64,000 bases of DNA from Chrysoporthe austroafricana (taxonomy: Eukaryota > Ascomycota > Sordariomycetes > Diaporthales > Cryphonectriaceae). The notes under the pieces are model-generated. The model worked only from the letters and a program-made list of their open reading frames with translations. It searched no databases and was not told the origin of the DNA. The translations under genes were made by a program, and so were the position numbers. The stretch covers positions 4,650,001-4,714,000 of the forward strand of contig JYIP02000003.1 in NCBI GenBank assembly GCA_001051155.2, given 5' to 3'. The stretch's first letter is position 1; the number at the start of each line of letters is the position of its first letter. Below are positions 22,312 to 33,543 of this stretch, piece by piece.

Positions 22312-25063
22312 ATGGTCATTCCCCCAAACATGGAGGACAACAAGGCACGGCGGGCTTTGGTGGATCGACTCATCGAGCTCGGCACAAAGGCAACAAGGTC
22401 AGGTGTCGATGCAGAAGAACAACAAGAAAGTCAACATGAACTAGATGAGCTAGTACAGAGGACGGGAACTTCTACCTTAATCCAGGCTCTTACGTTTCTC
22501 ATACAGCCTGGACGACTGCCGCCCCAGTTGAGAACGAAGCTGTTGGACGTGTTGACCCGGGTCCCCTTACGGCCCGACGGTGTGCGGGCAACGACTGAGT
22601 TCGTCTTTTCTGTGCACCCCTCCAGCACCGTTGGATCCTCGGAGGAAGCCGCCCCTCAGAACAATGGGGCAAACATCACACAGGAGGCACTCAGCATGGC
22701 CACCAAGATGATCGCGTATCCTCCGGCAAATGTCTCCCAGGACACTTGGTACCGGACCATAGCGCCCCAGCTGTTCACGCTCTTAGATGGTCATGATGGT
22801 CCGGAACTTATGAAGGTAGCAGCATATGTGATTGGTTTTGGCATTCTCGGCCGCAGGCAGTCCGGCACTCTCGGTAAGTAAAATCCGCCCCACATGCTGA
22901 GGGTTCATTTTCTGAGACAGTGCAGGTACAATTGGGTGGAAGACTATAGCAGAGCCGATTCTGAGGCCTGTAAACCCATCTCTTGGTGCATCACCCGACG
23001 ATGTTGCTATTGTCGATCAGGGGTCCAATGATGTTGTGGACTTGAGCAAGCCCACTACTTTGGTCACTGCCGACGAGCTAGCAAAGGCTCTTCACAGGCT
23101 GCAAGCCCTCCTTATATCGCACCCGAATCCCAACCTTTCCAAGAGGCTTCTTCACGGTGTAATGCTTCCACTCTGGGCTCTGGACGCCTGGCCTCGTCCT
23201 CAGCCTCAATGCATTGAGAAGTATTGCCAGCCGGCACAGAATTTGTTGAAGATATACCTCAAGATCGCCGCCGGGCCACAGCAATTCCAGGACCTGGTAC
23301 AGAACCTTTTATATAACGGTAACAGTGACCAGCATCTGCGTTGGAGATATGAATCAACAAACGCCGGCGAGGTCTCGGTGGTCAAGCCCCGAGAGATTGT
23401 CGAGGATGGATCTTTTCAGACTACTTTGGACACTATTGATTCGAAGATTGATTGCCTGATCGATCTCATCAAATCTGTCTGCTCTGACGGAGATATCGCG
23501 TCCATCTTCGCGACTCTATTCGCCAACTGGTTTGCGGAAAACAGCAACGACAGCAACATAGCGGTTTCAACGAAGGCTGCCGGGGCCCTACCAGACCCAT
23601 TTACGTCTTTGGTTCAAGTCAAAGTTCTCCAGCAGATGATGGACACCTTTCCTCCCCAAATTGCGTCTCGCTCCGACTCGCTTCTGACGTTAATCGAGCC
23701 AATATTGAGAAGAGGCACAGGCTCAGGGGACGACGAAACAATCCCAGTGGCGCTCAGTCTTCTGAATATGATCGTCACCGCGCCATCTTTTCGGAAGTCA
23801 ACGATGGCGGAAGATATAATTCAGTCTATTGAATTATCCCTGGAGCAACTAAGCAATGCCCAGTTGGGTGATAGTTCTTCAACGGCTCGGAATTTATCAT
23901 TGCTCATGAAGTATCGGGACGAATTGGACGGTCCCTCAGACAAGCCGACAGTTTCGATACAGTCCCAGGTGGAGGATCGGAAGACGTATGACTTGGCTCT
24001 GTCGTATATCACCCAAGCAGATTCGCCTCCGCCAGTCAGGGCAGAGAGTCTCAATCTCCTGCAGACGCTCATCAGCCGGAACAGCTCCACGCTGGACATA
24101 CAAGCTACATTAGTCCTCATGTCGTCGCTCCTGCAGGATGATGAGGACTACATAAACCTCAAGGTCATCAAAATATTCACCCAGCTTGCCAACAAGCATC
24201 CAAAGTCTGTCACGAAGGAGCTGTTGGAGCATTATGTAGACATCAACGAAGGTGCATCGGTCGACACTCGCCTACGGTTCGGCGAAGCCCTACTCCAAGT
24301 AATCGAGCGCTTGGGCGAGACCTTCACGGGCGACACAGCTCGCCAGGTAGCTGAAGCTCTGCTGTCAACGGCTGGCCGTCGTGGATACAGGCCCAAGACT
24401 GAGGAGAGGCAAAAGAAGGACGAGCGACTGCGGCAAATGAAGCAAAGGAGAGCTGAGCAAGAATGGGGCGGACAGGTACCCGACCTCGCCGACGACGAAA
24501 CCGAGGAAGACAAGGCGAACAAGGAGCTCCTTACTCAGATCGTGAGTGGGTGGGATAGCAAGCTGGGCAGTGAGGACATTCGAATCCGTGCGTCGGCGCT
24601 GTCTATCTTCGCCGTCGGTATCGAGACCAATCTCGCTGGCGTGGGTCCATCCCTCGTCACCGCAAGCATTGACCTCTCTGTCAATGTCCTTACGATGGAA
24701 CCCGGCGTGGAGGCTGGTATTCTGCGGCGGTCAGCTGTATTGGTGATCTTGAGCTTTGTACGGGCCCTCAAAAAATCCAAGGAGACTGGCCGACAGGTCG
24801 GTTTCGGTCTTACACAAGAGAGCCAGGAAGACATCAAGAGGGTACTGAGCTACGTTGCCGAGACAGACAACGATGAGCTGGTAAGACGGCACGCGAGAGA
24901 CGCTGTGGAGAGTTTGGCCAACTGGAGCCTCGATTCACTTGTCTCTCAGCTTGGGTCGTCAGATTCCACTCTTTCAAGGCTGGCGGGGTTGAGCGTCAAT
25001 CCTGGGGAAACGACTCTGTCAAGTCGAACAACTTCGAGCCCGAGGATACAGGAGGTTGAGTAG
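22312..25063 (+). CDS. RTP1: Rtp1/TANGO6-like RNA polymerase II nuclear-import factor
   Basis: The exons are 22312-22873 and 22926-25063, joined in phase 1, giving 899 residues. Proteins of this family are HEAT-type helical-repeat scaffolds; the yeast member helps RNA polymerase II subunits reach the nucleus. The assignment rests on overall size, an all-helical repeat pattern throughout, and two conserved-looking regions. The first is at ~200-300, around LQALLISHPNPNLSKRLLHG and WALDAW. The second is at ~740-800, around IRASALSIFAVGIETN, where Rtp1 C-terminal domains sit. A charged RQKKDERLRQMKQRRAEQEW linker precedes the second. There is no membrane segment or signal. A second in-frame ATG at 22330 would shorten the protein by six residues. 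The gene stands alone between two intergenic spacers. Confidence 0.72.
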
Positions 25064-25863
25064 GACGGATGGTCGAAGCGGCGCCTGTACCAGCGGTGCT
25101 GAATTCACGGGGGCGATGAGTGAAAGTTGCAGAGAAAGAAAAACAAAATCCAAACAGAAAATGTCACTGATGATCGGCCCAACTCGCCAATGTTGGCTCC
25201 AGTCTTGAAAAACTTCAGCTAGGCAGGCAACTAACTGCATCTCGCATCTCTGTCCATCAACCCTAATTATCAACTGCACAAGGCCACTTACTCACTTTCC
25301 TCTCACTGACCGCCGTTGAGCTGCCGCTCTAAAATTTCTGCCTTCTGTTCCGTCTGATCTCGCTGCACGTACCAACTAACGCACTTGCAACATTGGGATT
25401 CGAACGTAGCACACCTTTACGCACGCGCCTTACCCATCAACGCGTCTTCGTTCCCGTCCGTTTCTTCCTTCAAACAATTCGAGATTTGGACGCCACCCAA
25501 CCTCGAATCCCAGTTGACATTCGAGCACAACAGACTTCCACGTGCCTTACTCACAGACGCGTCTTCTCTCCCATCCATTCCTTCATTCACACAATTCGAG
25601 ATCTGAACGTTGCCCCACCTCGTCAGCAGCTCTTTGATCCTCGAGCCAACTCGTGTTCACCGAACCGATCGAGACTCCAGTCTGTTCCTCTCTTCACAAC
25701 GTCGACTGTCCCTCGATCCTGCTTTCATCTCAGCCACGACAAACAACGCCGATCTTCCGTACCAAACTTCCCTTGTGAGGTGAGTTACCCCATCGCCACT
25801 GAAGCTCGCGAGAAGTTGTCTACTAACACGCTGCACTCAGAAACACCAATACCACTGCCCACG
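25064..25863. other. Spacer with duplicated leader and a 5'-UTR intron
   Basis: The left part is the 3' flank of the Rtp1-like gene. From about 25380 it is the presumed leader of the next gene. It contains an imperfect tandem duplication and a probable leader intron at 25781-25841 (GTGAGT donor, TACTAACAC branch, CAG acceptor) ending 22 bp before the ATG. That intron is 61 bp long, so it would break any frame extended upstream of the ATG. Confidence 0.5.
25420..25622 (+). repeat. Imperfect tandem duplication (period about 118 bp)
   Basis: Two diverged copies, about 25420-25506 and 25538-25622, share ACGCGTCTTC near the start, ACAATTCGAGAT in the middle and CCACCTCG or CCAACCTCG at the end, in the same order and spacing. 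Confidence 0.75.
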
Positions 25864-26583
25864 ATGGTCAACGACTTTGAGCTCGGCCAGGCGAAGAGGT
25901 TCATGAAGGTGCATGAGCGCGAAGGGTTCTGCTTTGGCGATCATAAGCCAGTCACCGACGCCCAGAGCCGCGATGCCCGAATCTGGTTCACCATCTCTCA
26001 CTATATCAGGGGAACGACTGGTCGCAACTGCAACGCCACCTCCTTTCGTGCCCTCCAGTCCGACATGTACGATCAAGTCCGTGCCGCTGTCGCTCAGGAC
26101 GAAACATCCCCCGCCTGGGCTACCCCCGCCGTCATCCAGGGCGGCATGACGAGCATTCTTCAGCACGCACGAGACAACATCCCCTGGGCCCAAGGAATCA
26201 AACAGGGCGACTTCAGCGCCTTCTTCCACGCCTCGCTCCTCAGCCGCGACACCTGGTGGCTTTACAACTACGACCAGAACGATCCCATGACAGCGGCTGT
26301 GCAGATGGCCAGCCGCGGTGTCGTTGCCACCAGCATCGACAACTTTCTGGACGTCTGCGATCAGAAAGACAACGAGTTCGCCGCCAACTACCCTCGTCTC
26401 GTTGGTGTCGGCCGATCGAGTGGTGTCGAGGGCCTCTCCCAGCACCTCAACAACCTCAATGTAGCCGACAATAGCTATGCGGAGAACCTCTTCAAGGATG
26501 AGGAGGCCGAGGAGGAGGAGAATGACAAGGAGAACGAAGGTGGCATGGACATCGATGAGGATGGTGACATCATGATTGGTTGA
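25864..26583 (+). CDS. Uncharacterised fungal protein with an acidic C-terminus
   Basis: A single coding exon of 239 residues; the family is not recognised. The body is soluble and Trp/Tyr/Asn-rich, with segments such as RDARIWFTISHYIRGTTGRN and SLLSRDTWWLYNYDQNDP. It is followed by about 35 residues almost entirely of Glu, Asp, Asn and Lys (KDEEAEEEENDKENEGG), as in proteins that bind histones or other basic partners. There is no signal peptide, membrane helix or known catalytic motif. The ATG was chosen because it follows a convincing leader intron and because the frame upstream is low-complexity and would be broken by that intron. Even codon use and the absence of stops support a real gene. 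Confidence 0.7.
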   Translation: MVNDFELGQAKRFMKVHEREGFCFGDHKPVTDAQSRDARIWFTISHYIRGTTGRNCNATSFRALQSDMYDQVRAAVAQDETSPAWATPAVIQGGMTSILQHARDNIPWAQGIKQGDFSAFFHASLLSRDTWWLYNYDQNDPMTAAVQMASRGVVATSIDNFLDVCDQKDNEFAANYPRLVGVGRSSGVEGLSQHLNNLNVADNSYAENLFKDEEAEEEENDKENEGGMDIDEDGDIMIG

Positions 26584-26739
26584 CGGAGGAGCACGAGAAG
26601 GATCATTTACGCTCGTCGTAGATAATAGGCTAATGTCAACCTCATGAAGACCATCATCTTCTTTGACTTATGATGATACCAGTTAAGTGACGATGTATGT
26701 TGGAAGTTTTCGACTTCATTTCTCCTCACTTCCCCATAT

Positions 26740-27045
26740 CCCCTACCCTCCTACCCTCCTACCCCCCTACCCCCTTACCCTCCTATCTTCTTACCCTCCT
26801 ACCCTCTTACCCTCCTACCCTCCTACCCTCCTACCCTCTTACCCTTCTATCCTTCTACCCTACTACCCTTCTATTCTCCAAATATTCCATTCCGTTACTC
26901 TCCTACCCTCTTACCCCTACCCTCTTACCCCTACCCTCTTATCTTCCCCTACTCTCTGACCCTTTTACTCTCTTGATCTCCTCCCCCTCTATTCTCTTAC
27001 TCTTCTACCCGCCCCTACCCTCCTACCTATTCCCTTTTACCATCA
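26740..27045. repeat. Pyrimidine-rich tandem repeat, unit about CTACCCTC
   Basis: About 300 bp made of variants of an 8-10 bp unit (TACCCTCC, TACCCTCT, TACCCCCC, TACCCTTC). Purines are nearly confined to single A residues. Its translations are Leu/Pro/Tyr/Ser ladders and are not genes. Confidence 0.88.
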
Positions 27046-29149
27046 AAAACCTCTGAACTTCTCTTTTCGATGGCACCCGGATCTCGAGGTCGGCTGCACT
27101 TCCATTGTCCGCGTTCTCGTTCACTATAAGTGATACATGCTGTGCTCGAAGTCGAGCCTCCACCATTACATGAAGAGGGCCGGGGCTGTGACTCACTCTG
27201 GCGAGCCTGCTCGCCGTAGCGTGAAAGACCCGCTTGTTGAAGACGCAGGAAAGAAAGTTGGTTCACAATTCTCTCAAAAGCTTTACTAATCACTTCGAAA
27301 GTCTCACGACTGATTCACTTAGGATCATAGAAGTCCTCAAAGTCGTCATCAGTCGACTTCACGTCGCAACAGTGGGGACTTCTTCGAAAGTACAGTCGCT
27401 CTTTACTCCCGTGTATCAAGGCAGCAATTTTCTTTATTGAACAAAACGTATTTCATTCTAGTCTTGAGAATAAGATTATTTCATCGTCAATTATCTTTAA
27501 CAGCACCTGATTGGTGAGGTGTCGGAACTGAGGATCTATGACGATACTCAGTAGTGGGTTCCCCGTCCTTTCTCGTAAAACCTGTGACCTCTCGCATCAC
27601 AGAAAAGTCCAGAGCACGATCTTAGAATTTATGAAACTTCTCGCCAAAAGGTTTGTCTCTGTGTTAGTCCCAAATGTTATTCCTTTCAGCACCTTACTAA
27701 TAGTAAATTATCCCATAGGTAGTGCTTCCGGAATAGACCACTCACGGAAAATGTTCGCCATATACGTAACATCGCCATCTTGGCGTTGAAGCATTCTTGG
27801 TCATCCTTCTCAGTGCACTTCTCTACACCCTCAGTTTACAGAGACTCCCCCACACAGTGGGCGTGGATCTTACCAAGGCAATCACCCAGGTGATATAGAC
27901 GACATCACCGGGCTGGTGAAACGAACAGCTAACCCGGCTCCCTAGCTTCATGCAGTGACCGAGTCACTATGTACGACGATTGTCCGTTCAGTCATTATAC
28001 GCCGGTGAGGCGCAAGACTGACTCTCTTCAAGGCAGATGATATCATCCTAGACGGTAATGTCACTTAGCACGACGGGATTGCTACCTCTAGAACTTGTGG
28101 CTCTCTCCTTTCGTTCTCTATCTCATAATATTTCCTGGTATGTAACGAATGATCCCGGTGCGTAGCATTGCTCTTCAACTTGTCATTAGTCGCCAAAGAT
28201 ACCGATGACGTGTCCTTCCATTGTGAACGCCGAGAAGGACTTCCGCGTGTCGTCATCTCCCCGGTGACGAGCCAGCTGGGGCAATTCAGCTCCCGCAGTC
28301 CCAACATTCCCACGTTTGGCATTAAAGTGTCCCAGCGTTACCCGAAGACTGCACCGCAGCCCGCTCCTGAGCAAAACTTCTTCCGGCTCCAGAGATCCCA
28401 CTGGTGGCCTCGCGGTGCTCATTAGCACACTAGCCGTGCGTTTTCTCGTCCACCGGTATTCTCAGCAAGCGATCTTTCTTAATTATTGGCCCAACGAAGC
28501 TCGGGTTATAGAAATGGTCAAACTCTTGGTGGTCTATCTTGATCCATGTTAGAGATTCCGTCCAAGATGATGCGACCATGGTTTCTCGTGTCGCAACGTG
28601 ACACCCAACGATTATTCCACCATGATGTTCTCGTGTATGCTCGTTGTTCGCCCATCCTAGTTGCGTGTCCTGAATGCGTTGACGGTGGTGTTTGTGGTGG
28701 CGGCGCGTGGTGTGAATTTGTGAGATAGGGCCCAGGTCGGCAGCCGTCGCTAGGGTATGTTGTTGCGCACCATCAGGAGGTTCGTCAGGAGTGGTAGTCA
28801 TGGTGGCAATACTCCTCGAAATTAGTCATGGTGAAGTTGTCGCGAGAATTGTTGCAAGAGTTGAGTGCTGACAGAGCAAAATGTCAGAGACGAAAATGAC
28901 TGTTATGTATAAGTTAGCTTGTAATTGATGACGACAACGTTGTCACGAAATAGGGGACTCTGATTCGAATCGAATATGAGCAGATACAGACCGATTCTTG
29001 ACGTGTGAGAAATCTTGAAGCGTTTTGAGGTCCCTGTGGTGCTGTGAAAACATCGTTCACCGCAAGCCATTGAAAGATCAGATGAAAATCAGAACCTGAT
29101 TTGGGGTAGCTTATAAGCCTGCAGTGCCAACGATTTGGCAACGGTATGA
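27046..29149. other. Gene-poor region, no gene seen
   Basis: About 2.1 kb with only short, unconvincing frames on both strands. Composition and stop density look like non-coding or degraded sequence. No terminal repeats or transposase motifs were found by eye. Confidence 0.45.
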
Positions 29150-29400
29150 GAAGCAGGCCAGTTAGTCTAATGGTTACTTTCGTGGCTTGCTCAAAAATAT
29201 ACCCAGATCAAGGTTCGCTCGAGCACCCCAGTTCGAGCGTGCTCCAGGGAAATTCCAACCCGTAGATAAGGTCAATGAGAGTGTTAGCAAACGGGAGAGC
29301 GGGCCTATTTGCGAAAGCACGTGATGATGCATTCCCTAGTCCCTGCATTCCGATGACCTTATCCTGAACAGTCCTCTTTTTCTTTTTTTCACATTATTTT
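29150..29400 (+). mobile_element. tRNA-derived SINE-like element, copy 1
   Basis: The left part resembles a tRNA: an A-box-like AGTTAGTCTAATGGTTAC at 29159-29176 and a B-box-like AGTTCGAGCGTGCTCC at 29230-29245. It then shares with copy 2 (29975-30235) the block AGCAAACGGGAGAGCGGG, the segment GCGAAAGCAC and GATGCATTCCCT, and ends in a T-rich tail. A tRNA-like head with internal pol III boxes, a shared unrelated body and a T-rich end is the SINE layout. Confidence 0.65.
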
Positions 29401-29974
29401 AGGCGGAGCCGAACAGGCTGTACGCATTGATTTTGGCGCAGACGAGACTCAAGACAGGAGCTGCACTTTGGCGGCCTCCACAGTCGCGTGCAACGACTGC
29501 CTGCCATTTATGTAAACCAAGAATCTGACCATTTCTTTCGATATGTCCCGGTCATATGATGGGAATACAGGAGTCATACGGCTTGGGCTTCAGGTATCTT
29601 GATCCTAGGAAGCCGAGTGCCTCTATTGTATGAATATTAGTTGTGTGTTCGATAGCGCGTGAGTGTTCTACAATAAATCTGACCGTGCTAGCAATTGGCA
29701 AGTAATTATCTGCTTACGGAGAGCCTTTCAATCAAGTTGTCAAATCATACATGATACGTCAGAAAAGTCACCATCGTAAGAGCTGATGGATTCACTGTAC
29801 GTCAGCCCCATTGTGAATATATGCCGTACTCTCAGTGAAGTGAATGGTTAAGGCACTGGAGAAGGGTGATAGGACTATGGTGAGAGTGGATTGAAGAAAT
29901 CTCTATGATGGTGTAGCAAAAAGCATCGAGATTCCTCCTTGATAATCTTTTCTGACCAAGCTTGGGGTAGGAAC
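29401..29974. other. Spacer between SINE-like copies
   Basis: Nothing identifiable; no coding frame or repeat recognised. Confidence 0.4.
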
Positions 29975-30235
29975 AGCAGCTGGTCAGATAGTGTGGTGGT
30001 CACTATCTTGGTCGCCTGCGAAATGTTCCAAGAGCAAGTTCAACTCGGAAGCCCCCAAGTTCGAGTCTGATCCAGGGAAAAAGTAGAAAAATTGTAGAGC
30101 CCATTCAAATAAGGTCATTGAGAGTGGTAGCAAACGGGAGAGCGGGCCTAATTGCGAAAGCACTCCACGATGCATTCCCTATTCCTCTGACCTTTCCTTA
30201 ACATTACTCGTACTTGCCACATTTTTTTTTCTCTC
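29975..30235 (+). mobile_element. tRNA-derived SINE-like element, copy 2
   Basis: The head resembles an Asp/Glu-type tRNA: CAGATAGTGTGGTGGTCACTA at about 29985-30005 (A box), CGCCTGCGA in the anticodon-arm position, and AGTTCGAGTCTGATCC at 30058-30073 (B box). The body (AAGGTCATTGAGAGTGGTAG, then AACGGGAGAGCGGGCC and GCGAAAGCAC) matches copy 1 with a few substitutions. It ends in a T run followed by CTCTCACTCAC. Confidence 0.68.
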
Positions 30236-31008
30236 ACTCACTATGATTCAGCTGATCGACGCGCTGTTCTGGTTATACTACTTAGGTACTACCTTCCTCT
30301 GCTGCTCTACAACTCTGATTAGGCCCTCTCAAGCATCAGGTTTCTTCAGTCTTTTCGTCACGAGACTATTTGAAACTCGTGAGGCATGGTCCAAGGTCTC
30401 TCGACAAGCAACATCATCGCCTCACAGTCGAGCCCAACAAGACCTTAGTGGACTTAGATTGCATGTCCCAAGACTACCTAGGTACCAATACGCACGTACG
30501 TAGGGTCTCGAGAGGCTTGGAGGCGACAAATTCGCCCGCAACATAATTCTCGAAATGATGATGGTCTTTGAGATTTTGGCAGGTCTCTTGCAAAACTTAT
30601 GCTAGGAGCATCAACACCACAGCTCGGATGACCAGCACGCTGTTCATCGCCTTGGTCAGCTTTATAGCACACTCCGTGCTCTGTATTTGAGTCCTTGGCG
30701 GTAAAGACGCGAACGAACGAAGGGGGCGCACATCGAGTTTCTACAAGGGTCGACGGCGTCTTGGAAGCAAGTAGAAGGATCAAAGGCATCAGCCGTCCAC
30801 AAAGGAAGCCTAGTTTGCTGAGGCGAAAGCTATAGTGGTTGGGGGTTAGGGTTGGAGCCGTGTCAAGCGTAGCAGGGATGTGTCGTCGACAGACGCGCTT
30901 CAATTTAGCGAGACGCGTTGATTGTGCTCCCGACCGGACATCAACGCCAAGCTATTTCGAAGCAAGCAGTACACCTGTGAAGTATGCGAGTCATCGAAAA
31001 GGCTCATT
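30236..31008. other. Spacer and promoter of the AT-hook gene
   Basis: No gene is supported. The frame of the following gene stays open upstream to 30922 but gives Cys/Arg-mixed sequence unlike the body of the protein, so I treat it as leader. Confidence 0.45.
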
Positions 31009-33543
31009 ATGCGCGATAGAAGGGTCATATACGACTCAGAGGACGAAGATGGGGGTTTCAGCCCCGACAACAGTCCAGCCAGGGGCAGCGCAGCAGCACA
31101 GATCCACGACTTGACAGAGTCGGATGGCGGTGAAGGATGGGCGGATGAGCCGACCAGTGACTCGCGATCGACAGACCCGGAGTTCTTCAAGCGTTTCTAT
31201 GAGAATCAGCAGGATGCCCTGGAAGAGGTCGTTCCAGATACGGGCCGGGATGCGGAGGGCAGCAAGTGCTCCTCACACAAGCAGAACAACTCAGATCCCA
31301 AGGCAAAGCACAGTTCGTCCTCGATCACAGACCCCACGCTTAAAAAGGCAAGAAATAGGTCCGGAGTCCAAACCGATGCCAAATTCTTTGTGGACTTGAC
31401 CCAGGTCACGACCCCAGATGCACCCAGCGCCAGGCAGAGAGACATCTACGACTTTCCTCTCAGTGATGAGGAAGGCGCGCCTGTCGAGTCTTCGGTTCCA
31501 AAGAAGAACAAAAATGCGGTCAAGACTAATAGCAAGCGGAAGAGGGGACTGCCGGCGGACACAGCTGCAGATATCATGCCGTCACAGCTCTTGACGGGAA
31601 TCGGAGGGTCAGACGACGAGGGCGAGTCTCTGAGACCAGGGAAGAAGAAGCGAAAGGGAGTCTGGCATGAGACCGAGCGTCATATTCCCGATGATGTCGA
31701 CTTGCTAGTTATTCCCACCGACGCAGAGATGGACAAAGTCGAATTACAGGGGGGGGACAATGACCCAGGCAGTACGGTGCCTGACACCTCCGGGGCCCAC
31801 CCCGAGAGCAAGGAGCTGCCGCCAGCCTCGCTCTTCATCGTCCCACCGAGTCGACTCACTGCGAGCCAGAAGCAGGAGTATTTGCGAGTTGGCGACCATT
31901 CGGAACTCGATGAGGAAAACAACTACGAGGCTTCGCTGCCGCCGGCCAAGCCTCCTACACAGGGCCAGCGATCTACGAACACGGAATCGACGGTTGCATA
32001 TACGACTCCGAGCCGTTACTGCTCATCTGCTGCGCCACTGCCTATCGTGGACAACGTCGATGACTTGGCAACCTCCAGCATGACGAGGGAACAACTCGAC
32101 AGAACACAGGCAAGCAGCTCATTCCCATCCTGCCATGCTGATACTAAACAGTGGCAGCCTCAATCCTCGCCAGATGAGCTTAACACACACCTGCCACCAG
32201 CGCCCAGCCGCAAGATGAGAAGAAAGAGGGACACAGTTTTGGAAGACACGCCTGCACACGATTCCTGGGACTCCGATGAGCTTCGATATGGCCTGGTCAC
32301 TTACGTGCCCGGACCAAGTCGCCGCAGGTCAGATGCTGAATCTTGTGCCAGGGAAGCTATTCAAGCAGAGCCCAGTCCCGGTGGTACGAGTAACAGACGG
32401 CAGAAACGAGGGGGAAGAATCGAGACAGTCCAAGACGACTCTTGGGATCCTGATAAGATCGGTTTCCATCACGAGCAGTATGTGCCTAGACCCAGCAAGC
32501 GGGGGTCCAGGGCAATTGAAGAGGAAGAGAACATGGGCGTTCTAGATCAGCCGATGCCCGACACGTGCCCTCCCGGAGATGCTAGTTTTGAGGGTGGAAA
32601 CGAAGCAGAGCCGATACTCATATCTTCTGGCCATCAGACGCCGCAGGAGCCCACCGAAGGCCTCGGAGGGTTGGATACGGAATTCCTCGCAGCACTACCG
32701 GAGGACCTTCGTCAAGAGGTTATATCGGACCATCTCGCCCAACAATCCACTCGTACCTCGCAGGCTGCACGTACTAGGAGCCGTAGGCGGCCTACCGAGC
32801 ATTCAAGCGGGAAACAGTCTATGCCTGAGGATACGCCACCACCCAAGAAGCGTGGAAGAAAGAAGAAGGAGCAGAAAAACGACGAGACACCGATTGGCCT
32901 CCATGAGCCAGAAGCAGACCCAAGTCCGGCGCTTGGAGCCACTGCGAGGAGGAAGAGGGGCCGTCCTAAGAAGACAGAGGCCGTCCAGCCGCCATCTGCT
33001 CCTGACACTGACCACACAAGCGCTGCAGCGAAGATAGCAGCGCCCGTGCCGGTCGCCATGGATGAGCCTGGCCCAACGGAATCTTCAGCAGTCGCACATG
33101 CACAAGAGCTGCCAGAGGTACCAAGAGCCCCATCGAAGAGAGGCCGTAAGAAAAAGGTTGTAGAAGAGACCCCTACGCCTGCGCCTCCGGCTCAACCGGA
33201 AGAGGAGTACACGCCACATGACACAAATGAGATTGCCGAAGAGCCCTTCGTGCTTTCCGCTGAAGGATCGGGCGAGGGTGCAGGATGTGTGGACGAGCGC
33301 GAGGCTCTGAAAGACATCAGCAATGCCTCGTCCCAGAATGCTTCAGCAGGTAGTAAGACGGTAGACAAGGTCGCGTTGGACGGTGGCGATGGTGGGAAGC
33401 AGCAAGAGGCCACGCCCGAGCCGAAGACGAAGGAGATTCCGACGTCCGCTTCGAGCGTTGGCCACCAGGGCAAGGTACCGCTGAGAGTTGGTCTGAGCAA
33501 GAAATCGAGGATCGCGCCTCTGCTGAAGATCATTCGCAAGTGA
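31009..33543 (+). CDS. AT-hook nuclear protein with a ubiquitin-binding-type motif
   Basis: A single exon of 844 residues from the ATG at 31009, chosen because MRDRRVIYDSEDEDGG is the first sequence with the acidic character of the rest. Three AT-hook-like basic motifs occur near the C-terminal third: KKRGRKKKEQ, RRKRGRPKKTE (the canonical GRP core) and SKRGRKKKVVE. They imply binding to the minor groove of AT-rich DNA. Residues ~550-570 read EFLAALPEDLRQEVISDHL, which fits the UBM-type ubiquitin-binding motif (LP at its core). Several D-S-W-D repeats (DSWDSDELRYG, DSWDPDKIGFH) and basic stretches occur earlier. The extreme C-terminus (VPLRVGLSKKSRIAPLLKII) looks conserved. The protein is mostly disordered. 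I infer a chromatin or DNA-repair role but cannot name an orthologue. Confidence 0.75.
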   Translation: MRDRRVIYDSEDEDGGFSPDNSPARGSAAAQIHDLTESDGGEGWADEPTSDSRSTDPEFFKRFYENQQDALEEVVPDTGRDAEGSKCSSHKQNNSDPKAKHSSSSITDPTLKKARNRSGVQTDAKFFVDLTQVTTPDAPSARQRDIYDFPLSDEEGAPVESSVPKKNKNAVKTNSKRKRGLPADTAADIMPSQLLTGIGGSDDEGESLRPGKKKRKGVWHETERHIPDDVDLLVIPTDAEMDKVELQGGDNDPGSTVPDTSGAHPESKELPPASLFIVPPSRLTASQKQEYLRVGDHSELDEENNYEASLPPAKPPTQGQRSTNTESTVAYTTPSRYCSSAAPLPIVDNVDDLATSSMTREQLDRTQASSSFPSCHADTKQWQPQSSPDELNTHLPPAPSRKMRRKRDTVLEDTPAHDSWDSDELRYGLVTYVPGPSRRRSDAESCAREAIQAEPSPGGTSNRRQKRGGRIETVQDDSWDPDKIGFHHEQYVPRPSKRGSRAIEEEENMGVLDQPMPDTCPPGDASFEGGNEAEPILISSGHQTPQEPTEGLGGLDTEFLAALPEDLRQEVISDHLAQQSTRTSQAARTRSRRRPTEHSSGKQSMPEDTPPPKKRGRKKKEQKNDETPIGLHEPEADPSPALGATARRKRGRPKKTEAVQPPSAPDTDHTSAAAKIAAPVPVAMDEPGPTESSAVAHAQELPEVPRAPSKRGRKKKVVEETPTPAPPAQPEEEYTPHDTNEIAEEPFVLSAEGSGEGAGCVDEREALKDISNASSQNASAGSKTVDKVALDGGDGGKQQEATPEPKTKEIPTSASSVGHQGKVPLRVGLSKKSRIAPLLKIIRK

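Noticed and set aside
25393..25863. N-terminal extension of the acidic protein
   Set aside because: The extension covers a tandem-duplicated leader and a probable 61-bp intron whose removal breaks the frame.
26687..27056. Leu/Pro/Ser/Tyr-rich open frames
   Set aside because: They translate a pyrimidine tandem repeat.
29150..29260. Functional tRNA gene
   Set aside because: Boxes are recognisable but the arms do not pair well and the sequence continues into a repeated non-tRNA body shared with 29975-30235.
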